From positions 1 through 33,273 of the forward strand of contig JAFRKA010000005.1 of NCBI GenBank assembly GCA_017432005.1: DNA of 33,273 nucleotides, read 5' to 3'. This DNA comes from Erysipelotrichaceae bacterium (GTDB lineage Bacteria > Bacillota_I > Bacilli_A > Erysipelotrichales > Erysipelotrichaceae). The first letter of the stretch is position 1; each line of letters starts with the position of its first letter. Both the position numbers and the translations under genes were made by a program. The notes below the pieces were generated by a model, which was not told the origin of the DNA, ran no database searches, and saw only the letters and a program-made list of their open reading frames with translations. This document shows positions 24,805-32,750 of this stretch, in pieces.

Positions 24805-25565
24805 GCAGACCTGTTCTTGAAGTAAGTAATCTGGGTATCGATTTTGGCGGTCTGACAGCTGTCAACAATCTTAACCTGGAAGTAAATGAACATGAGATCG
24901 TCGGTCTGATCGGTCCTAACGGTGCCGGCAAGACGACCGTCTTCAATATGCTTACAAAGGTCTACGAGCCTTCAAGAGGCAAGATCCTTTTGGACGGTAA
25001 AGATATCGAAAAGATGAATACGGTCGAGGTCAATAAAGCGGGCGTGGCACGTACGTTCCAGAATATCCGTCTTTTTGCCAACCTCAGTGTCATCGACAAT
25101 GTCAAAGCCGGTATGAACAATCATTGTGTCTATTCGGTCTTTGATACGCTTCTTCATACCCGTAAAAGAAACGATAGCGAAAAGGCCATCAACGAAAAAG
25201 CTGAAGAACTGCTGAAGATCTTCAATCTTTATGAAAACCGAAATATCACAGCTTCATCATTGCCGTATGGTGCACAGCGCCGTCTGGAGATAGCCAGAGC
25301 ACTGGCTACCGAACCAAAAGTTCTGCTGCTGGATGAACCGGCTGCCGGTATGAATCCGCAGGAGACTGATGAGCTGATGAATACGATCCGTTTTGTGCGT
25401 GACAAGTTCAATATCTGCATCCTGCTTATCGAACACGATATGTCTCTGGTCATGAACATCTGCGAAAGGATCTATGTTTTGAATTACGGAACACTGCTGG
25501 CGAAAGGGAGCCCTGATGAGATCAAAAATGATGAGCGCGTAATCAAGGCTTATCTGGGTGATTAA
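24801..25565 (+). CDS. livG: LivG-like branched-chain amino acid transporter ATPase
   Basis: ABC ATPase of 254 residues. Walker A GPNGAGKTT at 38-46, GVARTFQNIRLF (the family's Q-loop block), signature in the LivG form LPYGAQRRLEIARAL, Walker B VLLLDEPAAGMNP, H-loop EHD. It ends VIKAYLGD as LivG proteins do. It overlaps livM by four bases. It works as a pair with LivF. Confidence 0.96.
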   Translation: MSRPVLEVSNLGIDFGGLTAVNNLNLEVNEHEIVGLIGPNGAGKTTVFNMLTKVYEPSRGKILLDGKDIEKMNTVEVNKAGVARTFQNIRLFANLSVIDNVKAGMNNHCVYSVFDTLLHTRKRNDSEKAINEKAEELLKIFNLYENRNITASSLPYGAQRRLEIARALATEPKVLLLDEPAAGMNPQETDELMNTIRFVRDKFNICILLIEHDMSLVMNICERIYVLNYGTLLAKGSPDEIKNDERVIKAYLGD

Positions 25566-25566
25566 T

Positions 25567-26271
25567 ATGCTGAAAGTCAATGATCTGGTAGTCCGCTACG
25601 GAATGATCGAAGCGATCAAGGGTATCAGTTTTGAAGTCAATGACGGTGAGATCGCAACTTTGATCGGTGCCAACGGTGCCGGCAAGACGACGACTATGCA
25701 TACGATCTCCGGACTTCTGAAACCATATTCCGGTTCGATCTGGCTAGATGATAAGGAGATCAGCAAGATCCCGCCGCACAGGATCGTGGAGATGGGCATC
25801 GCTCAGTGTCCGGAACGAAGGAGAGTTTTTGCCCAGCAGTCGGTCGAAGACAATCTTCTGCTTGGTGCCTATACCAGGAAAAACAAAGAAGAGATCAGTA
25901 AAGATCTGGAAAATGTCTATACGCTTTTCCCGCGTCTTCTGGAACGTAAGGATCAGCTGGCCGGAACGCTTTCGGGCGGTGAGCAGCAGATGCTGGCAAT
26001 GGGCAGAGCTCTGATGGCCAAGCCTAAGATCATGCTATTGGATGAACCGAGTATGGGTCTTTCACCTTTGCTCGTAAGGGAAATATTCAATATAATTAAA
26101 GATATAAACAATCAGGGTGTAACAATATTACTCGTTGAACAGAATGCCAAAATGGCTTTGAGCATCGCCAACCGTGCTTATGTCATCGAAACAGGCAGGA
26201 TCGTTATGTCCGGAACAGGTGAGGAGCTGCTCAACAGCGAGGATATTAAGAAAGCCTATCTGGGAGGTTAA
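25567..26271 (+). CDS. livF: LivF-like branched-chain amino acid transporter ATPase
   Basis: Second ABC ATPase, 234 residues. Walker A GANGAGKTT at 34-42, AQCPERRRVFAQQSVEDNLLLGAY, signature LSGGEQQMLAMGRAL, Walker B IMLLDEPSMGLSP, and VEQNAKMAL in place of the usual H-loop region. It ends KKAYLGG. ATG 25567 follows the livG stop by one base; a GTG three codons earlier, inside livG, is an alternative. GGGTG at the end of livG serves as ribosome binding site. Confidence 0.95.
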   Translation: MLKVNDLVVRYGMIEAIKGISFEVNDGEIATLIGANGAGKTTTMHTISGLLKPYSGSIWLDDKEISKIPPHRIVEMGIAQCPERRRVFAQQSVEDNLLLGAYTRKNKEEISKDLENVYTLFPRLLERKDQLAGTLSGGEQQMLAMGRALMAKPKIMLLDEPSMGLSPLLVREIFNIIKDINNQGVTILLVEQNAKMALSIANRAYVIETGRIVMSGTGEELLNSEDIKKAYLGG

Positions 26272-26273
26272 AG

Positions 26274-26924
26274 ATGTACGTCAAGGATCATATGGTTCCC
26301 AGTCCGATCACGATCGGACCTAATCAGTCTGTCTCTGAAGCTCTCGATATCATGTCCGAGAACAAAGTTCACCGTCTTCCGGTAGTTGACGGCAAAGGCA
26401 AGCTTCTGGGCCTGGTAACAGAAGGACTCATTGCTTCCAATACACCGAACAGTGCATCAAGCCTGTCGGTATTTGAACTCAATTATCTCCTCAATAAACT
26501 GGAGATCAAGGATATCATGATTCCCGAAGTCGTCACTATCGACAAGGAGGCACTGCTGGAAGAGGCGGCAACGATCTTGAGAAAGAACGATATCGGCTGT
26601 CTTCCGGTCGTTGATGAAAACAACAAGCTTGAAGGCATCATCACGCATAACGATATCTTCTCAGCTTTCATCGAACTGTTCGGTTACAACCAGAATGCGA
26701 CAAGGTATGTCGTCAATATCCTGGAAGATAAACCGGGCATCCTGGAAGATATCTCGAGGATCTTCAAGGAAAACGGGCTGTCGATCTCCAATCTGGCTGT
26801 CTACAAGACCAGCAGGGGTATCGAGATCGTCGTGATCGTCCACGGTTATGACAACATCACTGACAAGCTGACCGAAGCAGGTTACAACGTAACGAGCGTG
26901 CTGAAGCTGCATGAACAGTACTAA
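26274..26924 (+). CDS. CBS-CBS-ACT domain protein (AcuB-like), last gene of the liv operon
   Basis: Cytoplasmic 216-residue protein with two CBS domains (about 1-60, HMVPSPITIGPNQSVSEAL; and about 75-130, IMIPEVVTIDKEALLEEAA) and a C-terminal ACT domain (about 140-212, VNILEDKPGILEDISRIF). CBS pairs usually bind adenosine nucleotides and ACT domains usually bind amino acids. It lies two bases after livF with GGGAGG before the ATG, and is closed by a terminator, so it belongs to the operon. As I recall, streptococci carry a similar gene after livF. A role sensing a branched-chain amino acid and cell energy state is inference; the resemblance to AcuB (acetoin use) is only in architecture. Confidence 0.88.
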   Translation: MYVKDHMVPSPITIGPNQSVSEALDIMSENKVHRLPVVDGKGKLLGLVTEGLIASNTPNSASSLSVFELNYLLNKLEIKDIMIPEVVTIDKEALLEEAATILRKNDIGCLPVVDENNKLEGIITHNDIFSAFIELFGYNQNATRYVVNILEDKPGILEDISRIFKENGLSISNLAVYKTSRGIEIVVIVHGYDNITDKLTEAGYNVTSVLKLHEQY

Positions 26925-26946
26925 AAATCCGGAAACGGATTTTTTT
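26924..26946 (+). terminator. terminator of the liv operon
   Basis: AAAATCCG (26924-26931), loop GAAA, CGGATTTT (26936-26943), and further Ts to 26946. Confidence 0.9.
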
Positions 26947-26950
26947 CATG

Positions 26951-26956
26951 TATAAT
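26951..26956 (+). promoter_or_regulatory. -10 box of the HAD phosphatase gene
   Basis: TATAAT, eight bases before the ATG at 26965. No -35 box and no Shine-Dalgarno sequence are visible (intervening bases AAACGGGT), so the mRNA should start at or within two bases of the start codon. Confidence 0.55.
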
Positions 26957-26964
26957 AAACGGGT

Positions 26965-27759
26965 ATGAATAAACTGATATTCTGTGATGTGGACGGAACG
27001 ATCGTTGACGGTTCACGAAGGATGAACGATGTCTCTGATCTGACGAGGTATGCGATAAAAGAACTCAAGAAAAATGATCACATCATCATTTCTTCAGGAC
27101 GCTGCATGGATCTGATGGATGATGAGATCATTTCTTTGAAACCGAGCGGTTATATCCTGTGCAACGGTGCCTATGCCTGTGTCGACGATAAAGATATCTA
27201 TTCTGTCTATTTCAGACAGGAGGAAGTAGATAAGATCAGAGAAGTCGTCAATAAATATGACGGATTCGCTATCTTCGAGACACTGAATGAGACTTATGTC
27301 GATTCTCTGGAATCAAGGCCGTTCCTGGAGTTCATGAACTGCTGGGGCAAGGCTCTTACCGGTTTCAGGGAAGGCAGGGATCCTGATGACCGATATCTGA
27401 TCGCCATGATCGGTTTCTCCGACAGAAACGTAATGCCTCATGTGGAAAGAGAATTGAAGGATTATGCTGATCTGGCTGCACATATGCAATACAGTTCCTG
27501 TGATGTGAATATCCGCGGGATCAATAAGGGATACGGTGTAAAAAAGATCATTGAATATCTGAATGTACCGCTTGAGGATACCTATGCATTCGGTGACGGG
27601 ATCAATGATCTGGAGATGTTACAGAGCGTCGGACATCCTATCATCATGGCCAACTGCAATGACGAACTGAGGCCATTCGGCTTTGAAGAAACAGCTGATG
27701 TTCTGGATGACGGTTTTTATAAATACCTCACGGAAAACGGGTTGATTAAAGCAATCTGA
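26965..27759 (+). CDS. Cof-type HAD-superfamily phosphatase
   Basis: Soluble phosphatase of 264 residues. Motif I FCDVDGTIVDGS (nucleophile Asp8, acid/base Asp10), motif II IISSGR, motif III lysine in GINKGYGVKKI, motif IV FGDGINDLEML. The cap domain between motifs II and III is of the C2 (Cof) type. Members act on sugar phosphates, nucleotides or flavin precursors, and the substrate cannot be told here. It stands alone between the liv terminator and the sepF promoter, and appears to be translated without a leader. Confidence 0.92.
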   Translation: MNKLIFCDVDGTIVDGSRRMNDVSDLTRYAIKELKKNDHIIISSGRCMDLMDDEIISLKPSGYILCNGAYACVDDKDIYSVYFRQEEVDKIREVVNKYDGFAIFETLNETYVDSLESRPFLEFMNCWGKALTGFREGRDPDDRYLIAMIGFSDRNVMPHVERELKDYADLAAHMQYSSCDVNIRGINKGYGVKKIIEYLNVPLEDTYAFGDGINDLEMLQSVGHPIIMANCNDELRPFGFEETADVLDDGFYKYLTENGLIKAI

Positions 27760-27771
27760 CTTTGTTAGAAT
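27742..27771 (+). promoter_or_regulatory. promoter of sepF
   Basis: TTGATT (27742-27747), 18-base spacer, TAGAAT (27766-27771), with TGT just before it making an extended -10 box. The -35 box lies inside the end of the preceding coding region. Confidence 0.65.
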
Positions 27772-27798
27772 AGATTAGTAGTAAAGGAGAGTAATAAG

Positions 27799-28200
27799 AT
27801 GGGATTTGGCGATAAACTTAAAGAATTCATTGCTCCGGAAGAAGATGATGAGGAACAGCTCGAACTGACTGAAGAAGAAGCTGATGCTATATCTCCTTAC
27901 GAGAAAAGTACCTTGCAGGGTTCTTCAAATATCACGGCTAATACCAATATCGTATTATTCGAACCGAGAAATTTTGATGAGGCTGAAGAGATCGGCCATC
28001 ATATAAAGAGCAAGAGAGCCTGCTGTGTAAACCTGCACAGGATGCCTTCCGAATACCGTCAGAGGATCATTGATTTCCTTTCCGGTGTCGTCTATGGCGT
28101 CGATGGTTCGATCAAGAAGGTCGGTGAAAATGTGATTCTGTGTTCACCGAAGAATCTGCAGGTCGGTGGTGACATCAACCTGAATTCAGACGAAGACTAG
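27799..28200 (+). CDS. sepF: SepF, cell division protein
   Basis: Membrane-binding partner of FtsZ that shapes the division septum. An N-terminal amphipathic stretch (MGFGDKLKEFIAP) is followed by an acidic linker (DDEEQLELTEEEADA). The SepF core from about residue 48 includes VLFEPRNFDEAEEIGHHIKSKRACCVNL, RIIDFLSGVVYGVDGSI and VILCSPKNL. Length 133 is typical. AAAGGAGAG precedes the start. In many Bacillota sepF sits upstream of ylmG, ylmH, divIVA and ileS; here ileS follows directly, so the intervening genes are missing from this place. Confidence 0.95.
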   Translation: MGFGDKLKEFIAPEEDDEEQLELTEEEADAISPYEKSTLQGSSNITANTNIVLFEPRNFDEAEEIGHHIKSKRACCVNLHRMPSEYRQRIIDFLSGVVYGVDGSIKKVGENVILCSPKNLQVGGDINLNSDED

Positions 28201-28210
28201 GCAAAGATTA

Positions 28211-28388
28211 AGACATGTTCCTGGGATAGGGCAGCAAAGAGAACTGACGGGTGGTGCAAGTCAGTGTGCAGATCACAGGAAAATCACTTATGAGCTCCGG
28301 CTTGCCGGCGTTACTCGCGTTAAGAGTTTAAGGAACAAATTAAGGTGGTACCGCGCAGACTGCGCCCTTTTGCCGCCTTTTTATTTTT
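28211..28388 (+). promoter_or_regulatory. T-box riboswitch (Ile) controlling ileS
   Basis: Stem I is closed by TTCCTG (28218-28223) with CAGGAA (28276-28281); its upper stem is ACTGAC (28243-28248) with GTCAGT (28260-28265). The specifier bulge AGATCA contains ATC at 28272-28274, an isoleucine codon. The T-box sequence AAGGTGGTACCGCG is at 28342-28355, and its TGGT bulge fits a tRNA ending A-CCA. The terminator pairs AAGGTGGT (28342-28349) with GCCGCCTT, enclosing GCGCAGACTGCGC, and ends in TTTTTATTTTT. Uncharged tRNA-Ile would stabilise the antiterminator and turn on ileS. I saw no convincing promoter directly in front, so it may be read from sepF. Confidence 0.93.
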
Positions 28389-28403
28389 GAAGGAGACCGA
28401 TTT

Positions 28404-31133
28404 ATGGAATATAAAGACACATTACACATGCCCAAGACTGAATTTGAGATGCGTGGCAATCTTCCGAAGAAGGAACCAGAGATCCTGAAGAGATGGGAAG
28501 AAGATGATCATTATCACAAGATCCTGAAGAAGAACGAAGGCAAGACTCCGTTCGTTCTGCATGACGGACCTCCATATGCCAACGGCAATCTGCATGCCGG
28601 AACAGCGATGAACCGTATCATCAAGGATATCATCGTCAGATCAAGAGGAATGGCAGGCTATTACACGCCGTTTTTCCCGGGTTGGGATACACACGGTCTG
28701 CCGATCGAGAATGCGATCCAGAAGCTTGGTGTGAACCGCAAGGAAGTATCGGCGAGAGAATTCCGTGAGAAGTGTGAAGAGTATGCCCATCAGCAGATCG
28801 CCCAGCAGATGGAGACGGAAAAGCGTCTGGGACAGATCGGTGATTACGAGAATCCGTATATCACTTTAAATAAGGAATTTGAAGGACGTCAGATCCGTTC
28901 TTTTGCGAAGATGGCTCTTGACGGCATGATCTTCCAGGGTCTGAAGCCGATCTACTGGTCTCCATATCAGGAGACAGCGATCGCCGATTCCGAGATCGTC
29001 TATTTTGACCGCAAGGATCCGACGATCTTCGTCACTTTCGATGTCAAGGACGGCAAAGGCGTCCTGGAAGGCGATGAGAAGTTCGTCATCTGGACGACGA
29101 CTCCATGGACTTTGCCAGCCAACGTCGCCATCACCCTGCATCCTGACCTTACTTATGCCGTAGTTGAAACGGAAAAGGGCAAGCTGATCATGCTGGAGAA
29201 CCTCGTTGAATCTCTGATGAGCAAGTTTGAGATCAGCACATACAAGACACTGAAGACTATGAAGGGCAGAGAACTTGAAGGTGTCGTCTGCTACCATGTG
29301 CTTTATCCTGAAAACAGAGAATCAGTGATCTGTCTGGCAGATTATGTCACTGATGAAGACGGTACCGGATGTGTCCATACGGCCGGCGGTCACGGTCTCG
29401 ACGACTTCTATACGACCCAGCGCTACGGTTTACCGACTGTGTGTCCGGTCGACGAAAAGGGCTGCATGACAGCCGAAGCCGGAGACTGGCTTGAAGGTCA
29501 GTTCGTCTTTGATGCCAACAAGACGATCACCGTCAGACTGGAAGAGACTGCTCATCTGATGAAACTGGAATGGGTTACGCACTCTTATCCGCATGATGAC
29601 AGACTTAAGAAACCTGTCATCTTCAGAGCGACGACCCAGTGGTTCGCTTCGATCGACAAGATCAAGCCGCAGCTGCTTGAAGCCATCAGAAACGTCAGAT
29701 GGATCAACTCCTTCGGTGAGCTGCGTCTCACCAACATGGTCAAGGACCGCAAGGACTGGTGCATCTCCCGTCAGAGACTGTGGGGCGTTCCGATCCCTAT
29801 CATCTACAACGAAGACAAGACACCGATCATCGATGCGGATGTCTTTGAACATATCGCCAAGCTCTTTGATGAGCACGGTTCAAATATCTGGTTCGAATCA
29901 GAACCTAAGGATCTGCTGCCGGAAGGGTACACCAATCCTGCCTCACCAAACGGCAAGTTCACCAAAGAAACGGATATCATGGATGTCTGGTTCGATTCCG
30001 GTTCATCCTGGAATGAACTGATCTCCAGAGGCTATTCATATCCTTGTGATCTGTACTTCGAAGGATCAGATCAGTACCGTGGCTGGTTCAACTCTTCTCT
30101 GATCGTTTCTGTCGCCAATCACGGCGTCGCTCCGTACAAGTCAGTGTTATCTCACGGCTATGTATGTGATTCCAAGGGCGAAGCCATGCATAAATCCGTC
30201 GGCAACGTCGTAGATCCGCTGGATATCATAAAACAGTACGGTGCCGATATCCTGAGACTGTGGGCTGCTTCCGAGGATTTCAAGGCCGATATGCGTATCG
30301 GCGATTCCAACCTCAAGCAGGTCTCCGATCAGTACCGCAAGATCAGGAATACCTTCCGTTTCATGCTCGGAAACATCAGCAGTGAAGATTTCACTCCTGA
30401 CATGGCTGTGAGCTATGAAGAACTTGAACCGGTCGACAAGTACATGATGATCGCTCTCAATGACATGACTGATAAAGTCATAACAGCCTATGACAACTAT
30501 GACTATGTCATGGCAACATCTTTGATGACCAACTTCATGACCAATGAACTGTCCAGCTATTACTGTGATTTCGCCAAGGATATCCTCTACTGTGACAGAC
30601 TGGATTCACCGCGTCGCCGCAAGATCCAGACCGTGCTGTACAAAGCTACTGATAATTTTGTCAGACTCTGGGCTCCGATCCTGTGCTATACGGCTGATGA
30701 AGTCTGGAAACACTTCGGCAACAAAGAAGCTACCAGTGTTCATTACGTTAACTTCCCGAAGACGGAAACCTATCCGGATGAGGAAGTCATCAGAAACAGT
30801 TTTGGAAGACTGCATCAGATCAGAACAGATATCTTCAAAGCCAGAGAAGAAGCTATCAACGCCAAGATCATCGAAAAACCGATGCAGGCGCATGCGCTGC
30901 TTCATGTGAGCGAAGAAGACAGGAAACTGCTGGAAGATGCATTTGGCAACAAGATCAACCAGTGGCTGATCATTGCCAAGGTCTCATTCACCGATGAGAC
31001 GCTCGACAAGTATGACAACATCGAGGTGAAGATCGAGATGGCCAAAGGCCATGTCTGCCCGCGCTGCTGGAATATCGTCGAGGAAGAAAACGAAGACGGT
31101 CTGTGTGACCGCTGCGCAGAAGCGCTGAAATAA
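28404..31133 (+). CDS. ileS: isoleucyl-tRNA synthetase
   Basis: Class Ia synthetase charging tRNA-Ile. HDGPPYANGNLHAGTAMNRI (about 52-71) holds the first signature in the form HAGT rather than HxGH. The editing (CP1) domain includes WTTTPWTLPANVAI. The second signature is AMHKSVGN rather than KMSKS(x)GN. The C-terminus has a zinc-binding CPRCW...CDRC pair. The 909-residue length fits the ordinary bacterial IleS1 type, not the longer mupirocin-resistant type. AAGGAG at 28390-28395 precedes the ATG. Controlled by the T-box and closed by its own terminator. Confidence 0.97.
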   Translation: MEYKDTLHMPKTEFEMRGNLPKKEPEILKRWEEDDHYHKILKKNEGKTPFVLHDGPPYANGNLHAGTAMNRIIKDIIVRSRGMAGYYTPFFPGWDTHGLPIENAIQKLGVNRKEVSAREFREKCEEYAHQQIAQQMETEKRLGQIGDYENPYITLNKEFEGRQIRSFAKMALDGMIFQGLKPIYWSPYQETAIADSEIVYFDRKDPTIFVTFDVKDGKGVLEGDEKFVIWTTTPWTLPANVAITLHPDLTYAVVETEKGKLIMLENLVESLMSKFEISTYKTLKTMKGRELEGVVCYHVLYPENRESVICLADYVTDEDGTGCVHTAGGHGLDDFYTTQRYGLPTVCPVDEKGCMTAEAGDWLEGQFVFDANKTITVRLEETAHLMKLEWVTHSYPHDDRLKKPVIFRATTQWFASIDKIKPQLLEAIRNVRWINSFGELRLTNMVKDRKDWCISRQRLWGVPIPIIYNEDKTPIIDADVFEHIAKLFDEHGSNIWFESEPKDLLPEGYTNPASPNGKFTKETDIMDVWFDSGSSWNELISRGYSYPCDLYFEGSDQYRGWFNSSLIVSVANHGVAPYKSVLSHGYVCDSKGEAMHKSVGNVVDPLDIIKQYGADILRLWAASEDFKADMRIGDSNLKQVSDQYRKIRNTFRFMLGNISSEDFTPDMAVSYEELEPVDKYMMIALNDMTDKVITAYDNYDYVMATSLMTNFMTNELSSYYCDFAKDILYCDRLDSPRRRKIQTVLYKATDNFVRLWAPILCYTADEVWKHFGNKEATSVHYVNFPKTETYPDEEVIRNSFGRLHQIRTDIFKAREEAINAKIIEKPMQAHALLHVSEEDRKLLEDAFGNKINQWLIIAKVSFTDETLDKYDNIEVKIEMAKGHVCPRCWNIVEEENEDGLCDRCAEALK

Positions 31134-31135
31134 CC

Positions 31136-31166
31136 GATCGGGAACTATGTTCCCGATCTTTCTTTC
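31136..31166 (+). terminator. terminator of ileS
   Basis: GATCGGGAAC (31136-31145), loop TAT, GTTCCCGATC (31149-31158), followed by TTTCTTTC. Perfect 10-bp stem, two bases after the ileS stop. Confidence 0.9.
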
Positions 31167-31176
31167 TGGGCTGGAG

Positions 31177-31182
31177 TATAAT
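31177..31182 (+). promoter_or_regulatory. -10 box of the RlmI-like gene
   Basis: TATAAT, six bases (GGGAAT) before the ATG at 31189. No -35 box is evident. Transcription would begin at the start codon itself. Confidence 0.55.
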
Positions 31183-31188
31183 GGGAAT

Positions 31189-32376
31189 ATGATCAGAGTC
31201 ATACTGAAAAGAAATGAAGGAAGGACAATCAGTGCCGGAGGACTGTGGGTCTTTGACAATGAGATCGACAGGATAGAAGGCGGATATGAAAACGGCGATA
31301 TCGTACAGGTTGAGTCATATAAGGAAGATTTCCTCGGTTACGGCTATATCAACGACAATTCCAAAATAATGGTCAGACTACTCAGCCGCAGCCGACAGGA
31401 CAGCATCGATGAAGATTTCTTTTACAGAAGGTTCCTTGATGCCTGGAATTACCGCAAGGACGTCGTCGATACGACGTGCTGCAGGATCGTCTTCTCCGAT
31501 TCGGACCGGCTCCCAGGACTGATCGTGGATAAATTCAATGATGTCCTGGTCTTTGAGATCGATACGCTGGGCATGGATGTGAGAAAAGACATGCTGGTGA
31601 AAGAACTGATAAGAGTGCTGGAAGAGGACGGTGTGAAGATCAGAGGTATATATGAGAGGTCTGACGCCAGAGTCAGGACTCTGGAAGGTCTGGAGAGGAT
31701 CAAAGGTTATCTGAGTGAACCGTTCGATACGCTGATACAGATCGATGAGAACGGTGTAAAACTGAAAGTCAATATCGAGGACGGGCAGAAGACCGGCTAC
31801 TTCCTCGATCAGAAATACAACCATCTGGCGATCAGGAACATCTGCCGCAACAAGAAAGTCCTTGACTGCTGTACGCATACCGGCGGTTTTGCGCTCAGTG
31901 CCGCCAAGGTAGCCAGCCACGTCATCGGTATCGATGCTTCCGAACTGGCGATAAGTCAGGCGAGAGAGAACAGTGAACTGAATGGTTTCAAAAATACGGA
32001 GTTCATAGTAGCTGATGTCTTTGATTATCTGATCGAAAAAGAAAGAAATAAAGAAAAGTTCGAGGTGATCATCCTCGATCCGCCGGCTTTCACCAAATCA
32101 AAGAATTCTTTAAAGAACGCCTCAAAGGGCTACAAGGAGATCAATTACCGGGCCATGAAACTGCTCAATCCGGGTGGTTTCCTCGTGACCTGTTCCTGCA
32201 GTGAATATATGTCCAGAGATCTTTTCCTGAAGATCATCCTCTCGGCAGCAAATGATTCCCATAAACGTCTGAGACTGGTGGAAAACAGAGCTCAGGCACC
32301 TGATCATCCGATCATCCTGGGAAACAATGTCTCCGATTATCTGAAATGCATCATCTTTCAGGTCAATCCCCGTTAA
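31189..32376 (+). CDS. RlmI-like class I SAM rRNA methyltransferase (PUA + MTase)
   Basis: Probable 23S rRNA cytosine-5 methyltransferase of the RlmI/YwbD group. Residues 1 to about 80 form a PUA domain (LKRNEGRTISAGGLWVFDNEI). The middle segment has SDRLPGLIVDKF. The methyltransferase domain has KTGYFLDQKYNH, the SAM loop VLDCCTHTGGFALSAA (about 222-237), VIGIDASELAI, and ILDPPAFTKSK; a late TCSCSEYM segment follows. ATG 31189 is chosen because the domain begins there (IRVILKRNEGR); the extra 14 codons possible upstream lie across the terminator and promoter. Length 395. The target base is assumed by family and is not shown here. Confidence 0.88.
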   Translation: MIRVILKRNEGRTISAGGLWVFDNEIDRIEGGYENGDIVQVESYKEDFLGYGYINDNSKIMVRLLSRSRQDSIDEDFFYRRFLDAWNYRKDVVDTTCCRIVFSDSDRLPGLIVDKFNDVLVFEIDTLGMDVRKDMLVKELIRVLEEDGVKIRGIYERSDARVRTLEGLERIKGYLSEPFDTLIQIDENGVKLKVNIEDGQKTGYFLDQKYNHLAIRNICRNKKVLDCCTHTGGFALSAAKVASHVIGIDASELAISQARENSELNGFKNTEFIVADVFDYLIEKERNKEKFEVIILDPPAFTKSKNSLKNASKGYKEINYRAMKLLNPGGFLVTCSCSEYMSRDLFLKIILSAANDSHKRLRLVENRAQAPDHPIILGNNVSDYLKCIIFQVNPR

Positions 32377-32403
32377 AAAAGCCGATCATCTGATCGGTTT
32401 TAG
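32375..32403. terminator. bidirectional terminator between RlmI-like and NifU-like genes
   Basis: CCGATCA (32382-32388), TC, TGATCGG (32391-32397), with TTTT on the plus strand and a six-T run on the minus strand (A32375-32380). It lies in the 23 bases between the two stop codons and serves both genes. Confidence 0.85.
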
Positions 32404-32636
32404 TCTGCTATCCTTACTTCTCTGATCCCTTCGACTTCATCGAGGATCAGCGCTTCGACACCTTCTTTAAGTGTATAGTCCAGCGCCATGCAGCCGACAC
32501 AGGCGCCATGGACACTGACATAGACGATATCATCTTCCAGTCTGACGAACTGGACATCGCCACCGTCATTCTGGATGTATGGTCTTACTTTTTCGATCGT
32601 TTTTTCGATCAGTTTGATCTTTTCTTCTTTTTCCAT
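32400..32636 (-). CDS. NifU-like iron-sulfur scaffold domain protein
   Basis: A 78-residue protein made only of the NifU C-terminal (Nfu) domain, which holds and passes on iron-sulfur clusters. IEKTIEKVRPYIQNDGGDVQFV and the cluster-binding CVGC (in HGACVGCMALDYTLKEGVE) are diagnostic. ATG at 32636 is chosen because GTGGAGAT lies 6-13 bases before it on the minus strand; an upstream in-frame ATG 14 codons earlier crosses the likely promoter (TATTAT, plus-strand 32659-32664). It is divergent from the S1 gene and alone in its transcription unit. Confidence 0.92.
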   Translation of the reverse strand: MEKEEKIKLIEKTIEKVRPYIQNDGGDVQFVRLEDDIVYVSVHGACVGCMALDYTLKEGVEALILDEVEGIREVRIAD

Positions 32637-32733
32637 AAAAACATCTCCACTTAATAGTATAATACCGCTCATCAGCACGTTCCAGTGTAACTATTTTGCG
32701 GCTTATCTGAAATACGCAGATATTATATCACCA

Positions 32734-32742
32734 TGCTATAAT
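32734..32742 (+). promoter_or_regulatory. extended -10 promoter of the S1-domain gene
   Basis: TGCTATAAT: TGn plus a perfect TATAAT (32737-32742). Eight bases (GATTGAGT) separate it from the ATG, with no strong Shine-Dalgarno sequence, so a very short or absent leader is predicted. Confidence 0.6.
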
Positions 32743-32750
32743 GATTGAGT

